From: Acidimicrobiaceae bacterium | GTDB lineage: Bacteria > Actinomycetota > Acidimicrobiia > Acidimicrobiales > UBA8190 | DNA: 16,261 nt | Assembly (NCBI GenBank): GCA_003453695.1 | Contig: DMNK01000129.1 | Location: forward strand, 45,715 to 61,975 | Direction of reading: 5' to 3' | Shown: piece by piece, positions 1 to 7,810 of the stretch | Layout: every line of letters starts with the position of its first letter | How positions within the stretch are numbered: the stretch's first letter is position 1 | The notes under the pieces: model-generated | Told to the model about the DNA's origin: nothing | Databases searched by the model: none | Seen by the model: only the letters and a program-made list of their open reading frames with translations | Translations under genes and position numbers: made by a program

Positions 1-29
1 TTGACGGCCGTCGGCCCCGCCGGTACATC
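1..29 (+). promoter_or_regulatory. weak candidate promoter for the secreted hydrolase gene
   Basis: TTGACG (1-6) resembles a -35 box. After 17 bases, TACATC (24-29) is a poor but possible -10 box. The -35 overlaps a perfect 10-bp palindrome, GACGGCCGTC (3-12). The window begins at this point, so the upstream context is missing. Placement is by eye only and the -10 match is weak. Confidence 0.2.
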
Positions 30-70
30 TCTTTCCGGCGGCGACGGGATGGCGACTGGATGAGGTGGGC

Positions 71-90
71 GGCCTCCAAGGCGGGAGGCC
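71..90 (+). repeat. inverted repeat (hairpin) in the leader of the secreted hydrolase gene
   Basis: GGCCTCC (71-77) and GGAGGCC (84-90) are perfect 7-bp arms around a 6-base loop. The hairpin lies 18 bases before the ATG at 109. No T-run follows, so it is more likely an mRNA leader structure than a terminator of something upstream. Its right arm contains a GGAGG that the hairpin would sequester. Any regulatory role is inference. Confidence 0.45.
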
Positions 91-108
91 ACAAAGAGCG
101 CAAGGCGG

Positions 109-2901
109 ATGCAGATGTCTCGAGGCGGAAGTGGCGGAGCCCGGCGACGGGCGACGGTGGTCCTGCGGCTGGTGCTGGTGCCCACGTTGCTGGCGTTGTC
201 AGCGGTGTGGCTCACCTCGGCGGGGAGCCAACCCACGGCCAGGGCGACCTGGACCAACTACGACACCGACAACTGGGGCGGATGGTCGAACCCCGCCAAT
301 GCCGGCTTCCTCACCAACCCGGCCGGCTGCGACCCCATCGACCCGGCGCAGTGCATGCTGCCCTACCCCAACGACTGGTTCACCCGCGCCGACAGCTCGA
401 GCGCCACCGGGCGCCGCCTCGACCTGAACATCCTGGCGACGCCCCGCAACGTGGCGGGCCTCCCCATCAACCCGGCCGACTACAACCGCAGTGACGGCTT
501 CAGCGCCGGCAGCACCATCCTCACCGTGGTGCCCGGCATGACCAAGAACAGCGACCTGGCCGCATCGGGCCTGCCCACCGACGTGAACATGGGCCTGAAC
601 GACAGCTCCACGAGCAACCCGTCACAGCTGGGCGTGATCCTCTTCGACGCCACCACCGGCCAGGTGTGGCCGGTCTGGGCGGAGATCGACCACTACACCG
701 CGGAGGCCGGGGTCGTCCCGGCAGGCGCCACCGGTGCGGTCCAGCAGGACCTCATGATCCACCCGGCCCGGAACCTGCTCGACGGGCACCGCTACGTCGT
801 GGCCCTGCGCGACCTGACCACCGACGGCGGCAGCGTGGCCAAGCCCAGCTCGGCCTTCGAGTCCTACGTCAACGCCTATCTCCACCCGCCGGCACCGAGC
901 GCCGGATCGCTGGGTCTGGGCGCCATCGTCCCCGCTGACGCCCGTACCGCCCACATGGACCGCGTCTTCGAGGACCTGGCCCAGCAACCGAGCTGGAACG
1001 TCTCCACCGACCCGTCCCAGCTGTATCTGGCCTGGGACTTCACCACCGCTTCCACGCAGAACGTCACCGGCCGGCTCCTCGCTATCAGGGACGACGCCTT
1101 TCGGCAGCTCGGCGAGACCAAGGCCCAGGTCGACGCCGGGCAGGATGCCGGGTCGGCCCCGCAGTTCACCGTCAGCTCGATCACCGACTTCCAGGACAGC
1201 GACCCGGGCGGCGCCAACTACAACGTGAACGTCGCCAGGGAGATCCAGGGCAGCTTCACCGTGCCCTGCTACATCGCTCCCACCTGCTCCCCGCCGGTCA
1301 AGTGCAAGAACCTGTCGAGCTCAAGCCCCTTCGACGACTGTCCCTCTCCCGGGAGCTTCTACTACGCCGATCCCACCAACCCCGACGCCGATCCCGGCCA
1401 GGTGCCCGGTCAGACCTACCAGGCCGACTACATCTGCATCGCCGGGCGCAGCGGCTTCGACGCCGGGAAGCCGCTCATCCCCGTCGATTACGGCCACGGG
1501 CTGTTCGGCAGCTACACCGAGGTCACCGCCTCGCCCCAGGAGGAGATGACCAACCGGGAAGGCATGATCTACTGCGCCACCGACTGGTTCGGCTGGGCCA
1601 ACTCCGACATCCCCAACGCGGTGGTGGCCCTGGCCGATCTCTCCAACTTCTCCTTCCTGGCCGACCGGGGACAGCAGGGGGAGCTCAACTTCCTGTACCT
1701 GCAGCGCCTCCTCATCAACCCGAGCGGTTTCTCCTCCAACCCTGCCTTCCAGTACTCGCCGGGCGTCCCCATCATCGACCTGAACGACGGCGTGTACTAC
1801 GACGGCAACAGCCAGGGCGGCATCTTCGGAGGCACCGTGTGCGCCGTCTCCATCGACGTCCCTCGCTGCGGGCTCGGGGTGAACGGCATGGACTACTCCA
1901 CCCTGCTCCCGCGCTCGGTCGACTACGTGGCCACCTCCACCCTGCCGCAGTTCCTCGAGCAGCAGGTGGAGCAGTTCGCCGCCAACCCCAGCGGCTACGA
2001 CCCGACCGGCCTGACCGGCGTGGGCTACTCCAACGCCTTCGACCTCTTCTACCCGGACCAGGGGCAACGCCAGCTCACCTTGGACCTCATCCAGAGCTTG
2101 TGGGACCGGGCCGACCCCGACGGCTACGCCGGCCACATGAGCTCCTTCGGGGAAGCGCACAACCTGCTCCCCGATTGCACAGGCGACGGCGTGAAGGCGG
2201 TGGTGGAGCAGACGCCCGCCGGGTGCGACCCGCCCGGGGTGACTCCCGGGCCCGACCATCACGTGCTCATGGAGATCGCCTGGGGCGACCACCAGGTGGC
2301 CAACTTCACCGCCTTCGACGAGGCCCGCACCATCGGGGCCGAGTCCGTGGGCAACTCGGGCGGCTCCACCGGCTCCAACGCGCCGGGAGGTGGCGAAGCC
2401 CTCTTGGCCAGCCGGCTGTGCAACACCGATGCCGGGGGCAGCGCCACCACCAACGACCCGACCGACAGCGGGTACAACTCGAGCGTCGCCAACGAGTACT
2501 GCTACCAGCCCGACTCACCGTTGTGGGGCATCACGCCCATCTCGAGCTACCCGTACAACGGTTCGGCCATCGCCATCTTCGACGCCGGCCCCGACGGCGA
2601 CGGCACCGCGTACGCCACCGACCCTCCGCCCCCTTCGGACGTGCCGCCCCCGGACACCCGGGCCAACCTCGATCCCCACGAGGCACCCCGGCGGACCTGC
2701 GCGGCGCAGGACATGAAGGGGACCTACTTCGACGTGAACGGCGCGCAGTACGGCATCGCCGGAGGACTGGTCACCGACCCCGCCCAGATGCTCACCGGGT
2801 TCCTCGCCCACTACGACGGCCAGCCCATCACCGCCACCTCGACCCTGGCCGGCCCGCCCTACTTCTCAGGAGGCTGGCACAACACCTGCGCCCTGCCCTA
2901 G
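109..2901 (+). CDS. secreted lipase/esterase-like alpha/beta-hydrolase, 930 aa
   Basis: Probable exported serine hydrolase with unknown substrate. An Arg-rich start (residues 5-20) is followed by a hydrophobic segment (about 17-37) and a small-residue stretch, giving a signal peptide or membrane anchor. The rest is soluble and Cys-, Gly- and Pro-rich, as in exported proteins. LPYPNDWFT (84-92) resembles the N-terminal motif of the bacterial virulence-factor lipase N-domain (VolA-like). YGHGLFGS (461-468) looks like an oxyanion-side strand. YDGNSQGG (564-571) is a G-x-S-x-G-type nucleophile elbow with Ser568. GDHQVANF (726-733) supplies a likely catalytic His728. Asp668 or Asp670, in a WDRADPDGY stretch, could be the acid. 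The start at 109 has AAGG five bases upstream; ATG 115 is an alternative. The gene stands alone on + and converges on 2958-3557. The product class is an inference from motifs; no family search was possible. Confidence 0.72.
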   Translation: MQMSRGGSGGARRRATVVLRLVLVPTLLALSAVWLTSAGSQPTARATWTNYDTDNWGGWSNPANAGFLTNPAGCDPIDPAQCMLPYPNDWFTRADSSSATGRRLDLNILATPRNVAGLPINPADYNRSDGFSAGSTILTVVPGMTKNSDLAASGLPTDVNMGLNDSSTSNPSQLGVILFDATTGQVWPVWAEIDHYTAEAGVVPAGATGAVQQDLMIHPARNLLDGHRYVVALRDLTTDGGSVAKPSSAFESYVNAYLHPPAPSAGSLGLGAIVPADARTAHMDRVFEDLAQQPSWNVSTDPSQLYLAWDFTTASTQNVTGRLLAIRDDAFRQLGETKAQVDAGQDAGSAPQFTVSSITDFQDSDPGGANYNVNVAREIQGSFTVPCYIAPTCSPPVKCKNLSSSSPFDDCPSPGSFYYADPTNPDADPGQVPGQTYQADYICIAGRSGFDAGKPLIPVDYGHGLFGSYTEVTASPQEEMTNREGMIYCATDWFGWANSDIPNAVVALADLSNFSFLADRGQQGELNFLYLQRLLINPSGFSSNPAFQYSPGVPIIDLNDGVYYDGNSQGGIFGGTVCAVSIDVPRCGLGVNGMDYSTLLPRSVDYVATSTLPQFLEQQVEQFAANPSGYDPTGLTGVGYSNAFDLFYPDQGQRQLTLDLIQSLWDRADPDGYAGHMSSFGEAHNLLPDCTGDGVKAVVEQTPAGCDPPGVTPGPDHHVLMEIAWGDHQVANFTAFDEARTIGAESVGNSGGSTGSNAPGGGEALLASRLCNTDAGGSATTNDPTDSGYNSSVANEYCYQPDSPLWGITPISSYPYNGSAIAIFDAGPDGDGTAYATDPPPPSDVPPPDTRANLDPHEAPRRTCAAQDMKGTYFDVNGAQYGIAGGLVTDPAQMLTGFLAHYDGQPITATSTLAGPPYFSGGWHNTCALP

Positions 2902-2907
2902 CGGACT

Positions 2908-2928
2908 CTGGCGGCGTCGCCGCGCCAG
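2908..2928. terminator. candidate bidirectional terminator hairpin between convergent genes
   Basis: CTGGCG (2908-2913) and CGCCAG (2923-2928) form a perfect 6-bp stem around 9 bases. It lies 7 bases after the hydrolase stop and 29 bases before the stop of the convergent gene. Neither strand has a T-run, so this would be a GC-only actinobacterial-type terminator. The spacer is only 56 bp and holds nothing else visible. Confidence 0.4.
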
Positions 2929-2957
2929 GACCACAGCGACGCCGGCGACAGCGGTGA

Positions 2958-3557
2958 TCAGCCTGCGGATGTCCTGCGCCCGGTCAGGCCGAGGAGGATG
3001 TCGGTGCTCGAGGCCCGCCGCACGGTGCCCGACCCGAAGCCCCAGTCCATGTCGGTGGCCTCGAGTCGCTCGTCGATCTTCTCGATGCCGAAGTGGGCGT
3101 GGGCTCCGCCGGTCGTGAGCAGGTCGAGCACGGTACGCCGAGCCTCGGCCGAGGACGCCGGCGGCTCGCCCAGGGGGACGGTGATGTCGAGGGAGTGGAT
3201 CACCAGGTGGGTGAGCGCCCCCTCCGGCCCCCCACCGGGTGGCTCCCAGTTGTGCATGGTCTCGTCGCGCAACTCGGACACCAGTTGGCTGGGCGGCAGC
3301 CTGCCGTCTCGAGCCGCCACCTTGTTGGAGAGGATGGTGAAGTCGAACCCGCACTCCTGGAGTTCGGCCATGAAGGCCTCCTGGTCGTAGCGGACCGGCA
3401 TGGTCATGTGGGCTACCACCTCCCGGACCCGCCACCCTTCGCACAGCGAATCGGCGTCCCACCGCTCCGCAGGCAGCTGCTCCAGCACATCGGCCAGGCC
3501 CAGGTACCCGTCCTTGATGAGGGACGTCAGGTCCTCAGTCGAGTCGGTGGAAGTCAT
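2958..3557 (-). CDS. DinB-fold / maleylpyruvate isomerase (mycothiol-dependent) family protein, 199 aa
   Basis: The product belongs to the DinB-like metalloenzyme group that includes mycothiol-dependent maleylpyruvate isomerase. Some members are thiol transferases and many are uncharacterised. SLCEGWRVREVVAHM (37-51) is the hallmark N-terminal helix and gives metal ligand His50. THLVIHSLDITVPLG (116-130) supplies His121 and Asp124 as further likely ligands. The C-terminal 40 residues (DWGFGSGTVRRASSTDILLGLTGR) match the usual tail of the family, and the length is normal. The ATG at 3557 is preceded by GAGGAGG six bases upstream, which fixes the start. The gene is 169 bp from the upstream SDR operon and probably has its own promoter. 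The exact reaction is unknown. The family suggests a mycothiol-making actinobacterium. Confidence 0.82.
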   Translation of the reverse strand: MTSTDSTEDLTSLIKDGYLGLADVLEQLPAERWDADSLCEGWRVREVVAHMTMPVRYDQEAFMAELQECGFDFTILSNKVAARDGRLPPSQLVSELRDETMHNWEPPGGGPEGALTHLVIHSLDITVPLGEPPASSAEARRTVLDLLTTGGAHAHFGIEKIDERLEATDMDWGFGSGTVRRASSTDILLGLTGRRTSAG

Positions 3558-3560
3558 CGA

Positions 3561-3626
3561 TCGCCTCCTCGGTGCCGAGCTCTCGCCGTCTCGGTGAAGA
3601 GCTCTCGCCTCCTCGTACCACAGGCT
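3561..3626 (-). repeat. tandem repeat of a 22-bp unit in the leader of the DinB-fold gene
   Basis: Units 3561-3582 and 3583-3604 match at 18 of 22 positions, sharing TCGCC, CTCGGTG and GAGCTC blocks. A third unit starting at 3605 matches the first for 11 bases (TCGCCTCCTCG) and then decays. Read on the minus strand, the first and third units each contain AGGAGG. The first is the ribosome site of the gene starting at 3557, and the third repeats it 44 bases upstream. The 22-bp period is close to two helical turns, which would suit side-by-side protein binding. The rest of the 169-bp spacer shows no gene. Confidence 0.6.
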
Positions 3627-3691
3627 GACGGACGGCGCCTCCTCGACTCATCTGTCGTGGGGCAATCCCAGTGGCACGCCCGAAGGAGCAG

Positions 3692-3722
3692 GCAGGTCGC
3701 CGACGGCCGGGGCTCGGCCTGC
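3692..3722 (-). terminator. candidate terminator at the end of the SDR/FadE operon
   Basis: GCAGG (3692-3696) pairs with CCTGC (3718-3722), and CCGA (3700-3703) pairs with TCGG (3714-3717), leaving a 3-base bulge and a 10-base loop. It sits immediately after the stop of the minus-strand SDR at 3727. No T-run follows, so confidence is modest. Confidence 0.3.
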
Positions 3723-3726
3723 TTCT

Positions 3727-4527
3727 TCAAAGGCGCTTCATGACCTGGCCTGCGATTCGGCGCACGACCGGTCGGGGCGCCAACCGCGGCGACACGGCCG
3801 CCACCTTGTTGACCAGGCCCGGCACGCACACGGCCTCGTTGCGCGACAGGGACGCCAGTCCCTGGCGCACGACGTCGTCGGCCTCGGCCCAGGCGAAGCC
3901 GGGAAGCCCATGGCCCGTGATGCCCGCCGACGACTGGAAGTTGGTGCGGGTGAAGCCGGGGCAGAGCACCGTCACGAGTACCCCGCTCCCCGACATTTCG
4001 TCGTGCAGGGCCTCGGTGTAGAAGAGCACGAAGGACTTGGCCGCCGAGTAGGTGGCGCTCTCCGGCGTGGGTGCGAAGGCGGCCACCGAAGCGACGTTGA
4101 GCAGCTTCCCCGAGCCCCGCGGCACCATGACCTGCACCGCGGCGTGGCTGAGGGCGACCACGGCGGCGACGTCGACGTCCACCATGCCCAGCTCCTGGTC
4201 GCGGCCGTGGGTGGTCACCGGCCCGTAGAACCCGAACCCGGCGTTGTTCACCACGGTGCCCACGTCCCCGGCGCCGATGCGCTCCGCCACGGTGGCGAGC
4301 TGGACCCGGTCGGCCAGGTCGGCGACGAGGATCTCGGCCCCGGTGCCGTGGGCGGTGGACAGCTCGGCGGCCAGCTTCTCCATGGGCTCGCGGCTGCGGG
4401 CCACGAGCACGAGGTCGTTACCGGCGGCGGCGAGCTGGCGGGCGAAGCTCGCCCCCAGACCCGACGACGCCCCGGTCACGAGCGCCCGGGGCCGGGCGCC
4501 TCGGTCGGAGCCCTCGGCCCGGGTCAC
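3727..4527 (-). CDS. short-chain dehydrogenase/reductase (classical, DltE/COG0300-like), 266 aa
   Basis: NAD(P)-dependent oxidoreductase acting on an unknown alcohol or ketone in the cytoplasm. The Rossmann motif TGASSGLG spans 18-25. VARSRE after the second strand (42-47), with Arg rather than Asp, suggests NADP(H). Other classical features are Asp70, NNAG (94-97), catalytic Ser147, and YSAAK (160-164) with Tyr160 and Lys164. CPGFTRT follows as the usual post-catalytic PG motif. The length is normal. The start is a GTG whose last two bases overlap the TGA of the acyl-CoA dehydrogenase (GTGA, 4-bp overlap). No Shine-Dalgarno is visible, so translation is probably coupled. This is the last gene of the five-gene minus operon. 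The substrate is unassignable. Confidence 0.9.
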   Translation of the reverse strand: MTRAEGSDRGARPRALVTGASSGLGASFARQLAAAGNDLVLVARSREPMEKLAAELSTAHGTGAEILVADLADRVQLATVAERIGAGDVGTVVNNAGFGFYGPVTTHGRDQELGMVDVDVAAVVALSHAAVQVMVPRGSGKLLNVASVAAFAPTPESATYSAAKSFVLFYTEALHDEMSGSGVLVTVLCPGFTRTNFQSSAGITGHGLPGFAWAEADDVVRQGLASLSRNEAVCVPGLVNKVAAVSPRLAPRPVVRRIAGQVMKRL

Positions 4528-5651
4528 AGTCCGAGATGGGCGGCGAGGCGAGCTCGGTGCTCAGCCCCGGTCCCGAACACCGCCGCCTGGACCTTCTGAC
4601 GTTTCACGTACAGGTGCATGTCGTGCTCCCAGGTGTAGCCGATACCCCCCAGGCACTGGATTCCCTCCTGGGCCATGAGCTTCTGGCAGTCACCGGCGCT
4701 GGACTTGGCCATCCACACCGCCTCGGACCGCCGCTCGTCCCCCTCGTCGATGGCGGCGGCGGCGAAGTAGGCGGTGGCCCGGGCCGCCTCGAGGGCCACG
4801 TACATGTTGGCCAGCTTGTGCTTGATGGCCTGGAAGGACCCGATCTTCACCCCGAACTGCTCGCGCTCTTGGACATAGCGGTGCACGGTGTCGAAGATGG
4901 CCTGGCTGGTGCCCACCATCTCGGCGGCGAGAGCGGCAGTCGCCACCTCCAGGGCCCGGCGCAACGCCGGCGCCGACGCTCCGGGCTCGCCGAGGGCGCG
5001 ACCGGCGTCGACGACGACGCTGTCCAGGTGCACCGTGGCGAGGGGCCGGGTCCCGTCGAGCGCGTGCAGCGGGGTGACCCGAAGGGCTCCGGACGGCACG
5101 ACGAACAGGCCGACACCCTCGTCGCCCCTCGTGCCGGGAAGACGGGCCGCGACCACGACTTCGTCGGCCCGGCCGGCGTCGAACACGTAGTGCTTCTCGC
5201 CGTCGAGGCGCCAGTCCCCTCCCGAGGGCGTCGCCGTGGTGACGAGCGACTCCACGTCGAAGCGGCCGTCGGCCTCGGCCAGGGCCAGGGTGCCCACCGC
5301 GGTTCCGGCGGCGACGGGCCCGAGGAAGCGCCGGCGCTGATCAGCCGAACCCGCCTCCACCACGGCCGGGACGAACTGCGCCGCCGTCGAGAGGAAGGGG
5401 GCCGGGCACAGCACCCGGCCCAGCTGCTCGGCCACGACGGCCAGCTCCACCTGGCCGAGACCGATGCCGCCGTCCGCTTCGGGCACGGTCAGCGCCGGCC
5501 AGTCCAGCGCCACCATGGCGTTCCACAGCTCGTCGGCGTCCTTGCCCTCCTCGACCACCCGGCGCACCAGCGACATCGGGCACTCGGCGTCGACGAAGGA
5601 CGCCACCGACTCCGCCAGGGCCTGCTGCTCCGAGCTCAGTTCGAGGTCCAC
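4524..5651 (-). CDS. acyl-CoA dehydrogenase (FadE-type), 375 aa
   Basis: FAD-dependent alpha,beta-dehydrogenation of an acyl-CoA, the first oxidative step of the cluster. The N-terminal helical domain (about 1-115) begins LSSEQQALAESVASFV. The mid beta-domain contains TLALAEADGRFD (121-132) and GEKHYVFDAG (151-160). The C-terminal helical domain has REQFGVKIGSFQAIKH (263-278), CLGGIGYTWEHDMHLYVKR (333-351) and a short tail. The canonical Glu of the MCAD-type YEGT motif is absent (FGTGAEHR at 359-366), and the IVD-type helix-G position appears to be Ala237. Glu244 in AAEMVG is a candidate alternative base. The start is GTG 5651 with GAGGAG four bases upstream. The gene overlaps the upstream synthetase by 16 bp and the downstream SDR by 4 bp. 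Such enzymes in actinobacteria are often subunits of heteromers, but only one FadE is present here. Confidence 0.9.
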   Translation of the reverse strand: MDLELSSEQQALAESVASFVDAECPMSLVRRVVEEGKDADELWNAMVALDWPALTVPEADGGIGLGQVELAVVAEQLGRVLCPAPFLSTAAQFVPAVVEAGSADQRRRFLGPVAAGTAVGTLALAEADGRFDVESLVTTATPSGGDWRLDGEKHYVFDAGRADEVVVAARLPGTRGDEGVGLFVVPSGALRVTPLHALDGTRPLATVHLDSVVVDAGRALGEPGASAPALRRALEVATAALAAEMVGTSQAIFDTVHRYVQEREQFGVKIGSFQAIKHKLANMYVALEAARATAYFAAAAIDEGDERRSEAVWMAKSSAGDCQKLMAQEGIQCLGGIGYTWEHDMHLYVKRQKVQAAVFGTGAEHRARLAAHLGL

Positions 5652-7810
5652 GGCTCTCCTCGAACCGGGTTCAGCCGGCCGTAGATGGCCCGCGAACCGA
5701 GGTCACGGTCCACATTGCCGGTGACGACCAGGGCGTCGACGACCAGGGCGCCCCAGGGCCCCACCACCACCGGGTTGAGGTCGACCTCGAGCAGTTGGTC
5801 GGCACAGGCAGCGGCGAGCTGCGCCACGGCCAGCACCACACCGACAAGGGCGTCGCGCCTGGACCGGGGCCGGCCCCGCGCCCCGGCGAGGAGCTCCGAG
5901 CCCTTGAGCGACGCCAGCATGTCCTCGACATCTCTGTGGTCGACGGGCAGGGGGCGCACGGCCACGTCGTTCAAGATCTCGGCGAACACCCCGCCCGTCC
6001 CCACGAGGACGGCAGGGCCGAGAACGCGGTCCTGGGCCATCCCCACGATCATCTCCACACCGGCAGGGGCCTGCTCCTGCACCTGCACACCTTCGAGCCG
6101 GGCGGTGGGCTTCACCCGCCGAGCCTGCTCCACGAGCTCGCCGTACACACGACGGGCCTCGGTGGCGCTGGACACCCCCAGGCGGACCAGCTCGGAGTCG
6201 GACCGGTGGGGGAAGTCGGGGGACGCCACCTTCATGACCACGGGAGAACCGATGTCCCGGGCCCACCGCCCCGCCTCCGCCGCCGAGGCGGCGATGCCCT
6301 CGGCCGCCATGGGCACGCCGAAGGCCTCCAGGAGCGTGCGGGTGTCCGCGGCGCCGAGCGGGGCCGAGGGCCGGCCGCTGAGCCCGGCCACCAGGCGCCG
6401 GGCTCGTACGGGGATGCCGCCCGAGACCGGGGCCCGATGGCGGAAGCCCTCCGCCTGTCTCTGGTACCAGGCGTAGGCGCGCAGCGCCGAGAAGCAGTTG
6501 CGGAAGGATCGGAACATGGGCACGCCCGACTCGACCAGGGCGCCGAACCCGGGCTCGTCGGTCTTGAACGAATTCCAGGTGACGACCACCGGCTTCGGCA
6601 GCTCGTCGACGAAGGCGGCCACGTCCTCGGCGAAGTTGTCGGTCAGCGTGCCGAGAGCACCGGTGATGCCGACCACGATCACGTCGATGCGGTCGTCGGC
6701 ACAGATGAGCTCGAAGACGCGGCGCCGGTCCTCCACCGGTGCCGACACCAGGAACTGGGCGCCGTTGTCCACCGGGTTGGCCACGGTGAGGTAGTCGGGG
6801 ATGAGCTGGCGCAACGCCTTCTGGGTGGTGTCGGTGAGGGTGGGCACGGCCACCCGATTCGACTCGGCCACCTCGGCCATGAGCGTCCCCGAGCCCCCCG
6901 AGATGGAGTAGAGACCGCAGCGCGTGCCGGTGCCGGCCGGGAGCTTGGCGAACAGGGCGGCGGTCTCGAGCAGTTCGTCGAGGTCGTGCACCCGCACCAC
7001 GCCGTGCTGGCGGAACAGCCCGTCCACGACGGCGTCGGCGCCGGTCAGATGCCCGGTGTGGGAGCGGGCCATGACGGCACCGGCCAGCGTGGCCCCCATC
7101 TTGAGCGCCACCACCGGCTTGCGCCGGTCGTTGGCGGCCTCGAGCGCACGGCGCAGCTTCACCGGGTCCCGAAACCCCTCGAAGTAGCCGGCGATCACGG
7201 CGGTGTCGTCGTCGTGGGCGAAGTACTCGATGAAGTCGGCGGCCTCGAGGTCGAGCTCGTTGCCGGTGGGGACCCAGCGGGAGAAGGCCACGCCGAACTC
7301 GGTCCCCTGCACGAGGGGGCGGCCCTGGTGCCCGCTCTGGGTCACCAGTCCGATGCGCCCGCCTCGCAGCTTGGGCGGGTCGGGGATGACCTCGAAGGCG
7401 TTCGTGTTGGTGTTGGGGCCGAAGACCCGTATCCCGTAGCGCCGGGCCACCTCGCCCACCTCACGCTCGAGGGCGGCGCCTTCCGGGCCCATCTCGGAGA
7501 AGCCGGCGCTGAAGATGATCACGTACGGCACGCCGTGCTGGCCGCACTCCTCGACGGTCTTCGCCACGAGCCGCGTGCCGACGTTGATCACGGCCAAGGT
7601 CACCGGAACCGGGATGTCGGTGACGTGCTCGTAGACAGGGATGTCGCCGATGCTCCCGCCCTTGGCGTTCACCAGGAACCAGCGGTCCCCCCACCGCTCG
7701 GCGTGGGCGGCGCGCAGCCGATCGGGCTTGGCGTTGCGGTTGACCGATCCCACGAGAGCCACGGCCTGCGGATGGAAGAACTCCTCGAGATCCGCCCGCG
7801 GCTGGACCAT
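5636..7810 (-). CDS. fused ADP-forming acyl-CoA synthetase (acetate-CoA ligase/ACD family), 724 aa
   Basis: Converts a carboxylate, CoA and ATP to acyl-CoA, ADP and Pi. The CoA-binding domain starts at FFHPQAVALVGS (11-22). A succinyl-CoA-ligase-like part has GLVTQSG (154-160) and the phospho-His motif SHTGHLTGAD (250-259), His251. ISGGSGTLMAE (303-313) follows. The C-terminal ATP-grasp domain (about 485-724) has VVMKVASPDFPHRSDSE (524-540), with His535 at the second phospho-His position, GVEMIVGMAQDRVLGP (585-600 region) and EVDLNPVVV (675-683). The usual GGV after that His is altered to RLGV. The length fits alpha-beta fusions. The same frame stays open far upstream through the neighbouring SDR, but homology begins at ATG 7810, which shares one base with the SDR stop (TGATG). 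No strong Shine-Dalgarno is visible, so coupling is likely. The substrate is unknown. Confidence 0.88.
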   Translation of the reverse strand: MVQPRADLEEFFHPQAVALVGSVNRNAKPDRLRAAHAERWGDRWFLVNAKGGSIGDIPVYEHVTDIPVPVTLAVINVGTRLVAKTVEECGQHGVPYVIIFSAGFSEMGPEGAALEREVGEVARRYGIRVFGPNTNTNAFEVIPDPPKLRGGRIGLVTQSGHQGRPLVQGTEFGVAFSRWVPTGNELDLEAADFIEYFAHDDDTAVIAGYFEGFRDPVKLRRALEAANDRRKPVVALKMGATLAGAVMARSHTGHLTGADAVVDGLFRQHGVVRVHDLDELLETAALFAKLPAGTGTRCGLYSISGGSGTLMAEVAESNRVAVPTLTDTTQKALRQLIPDYLTVANPVDNGAQFLVSAPVEDRRRVFELICADDRIDVIVVGITGALGTLTDNFAEDVAAFVDELPKPVVVTWNSFKTDEPGFGALVESGVPMFRSFRNCFSALRAYAWYQRQAEGFRHRAPVSGGIPVRARRLVAGLSGRPSAPLGAADTRTLLEAFGVPMAAEGIAASAAEAGRWARDIGSPVVMKVASPDFPHRSDSELVRLGVSSATEARRVYGELVEQARRVKPTARLEGVQVQEQAPAGVEMIVGMAQDRVLGPAVLVGTGGVFAEILNDVAVRPLPVDHRDVEDMLASLKGSELLAGARGRPRSRRDALVGVVLAVAQLAAACADQLLEVDLNPVVVGPWGALVVDALVVTGNVDRDLGSRAIYGRLNPVRGEPWTSN

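Noticed and set aside
1302..2957. 551-codon plus-strand frame overlapping the secreted hydrolase
   Set aside because: Extremely Arg/Pro-rich, out of phase with the hydrolase, no motif; the hydrolase frame carries all recognisable motifs.
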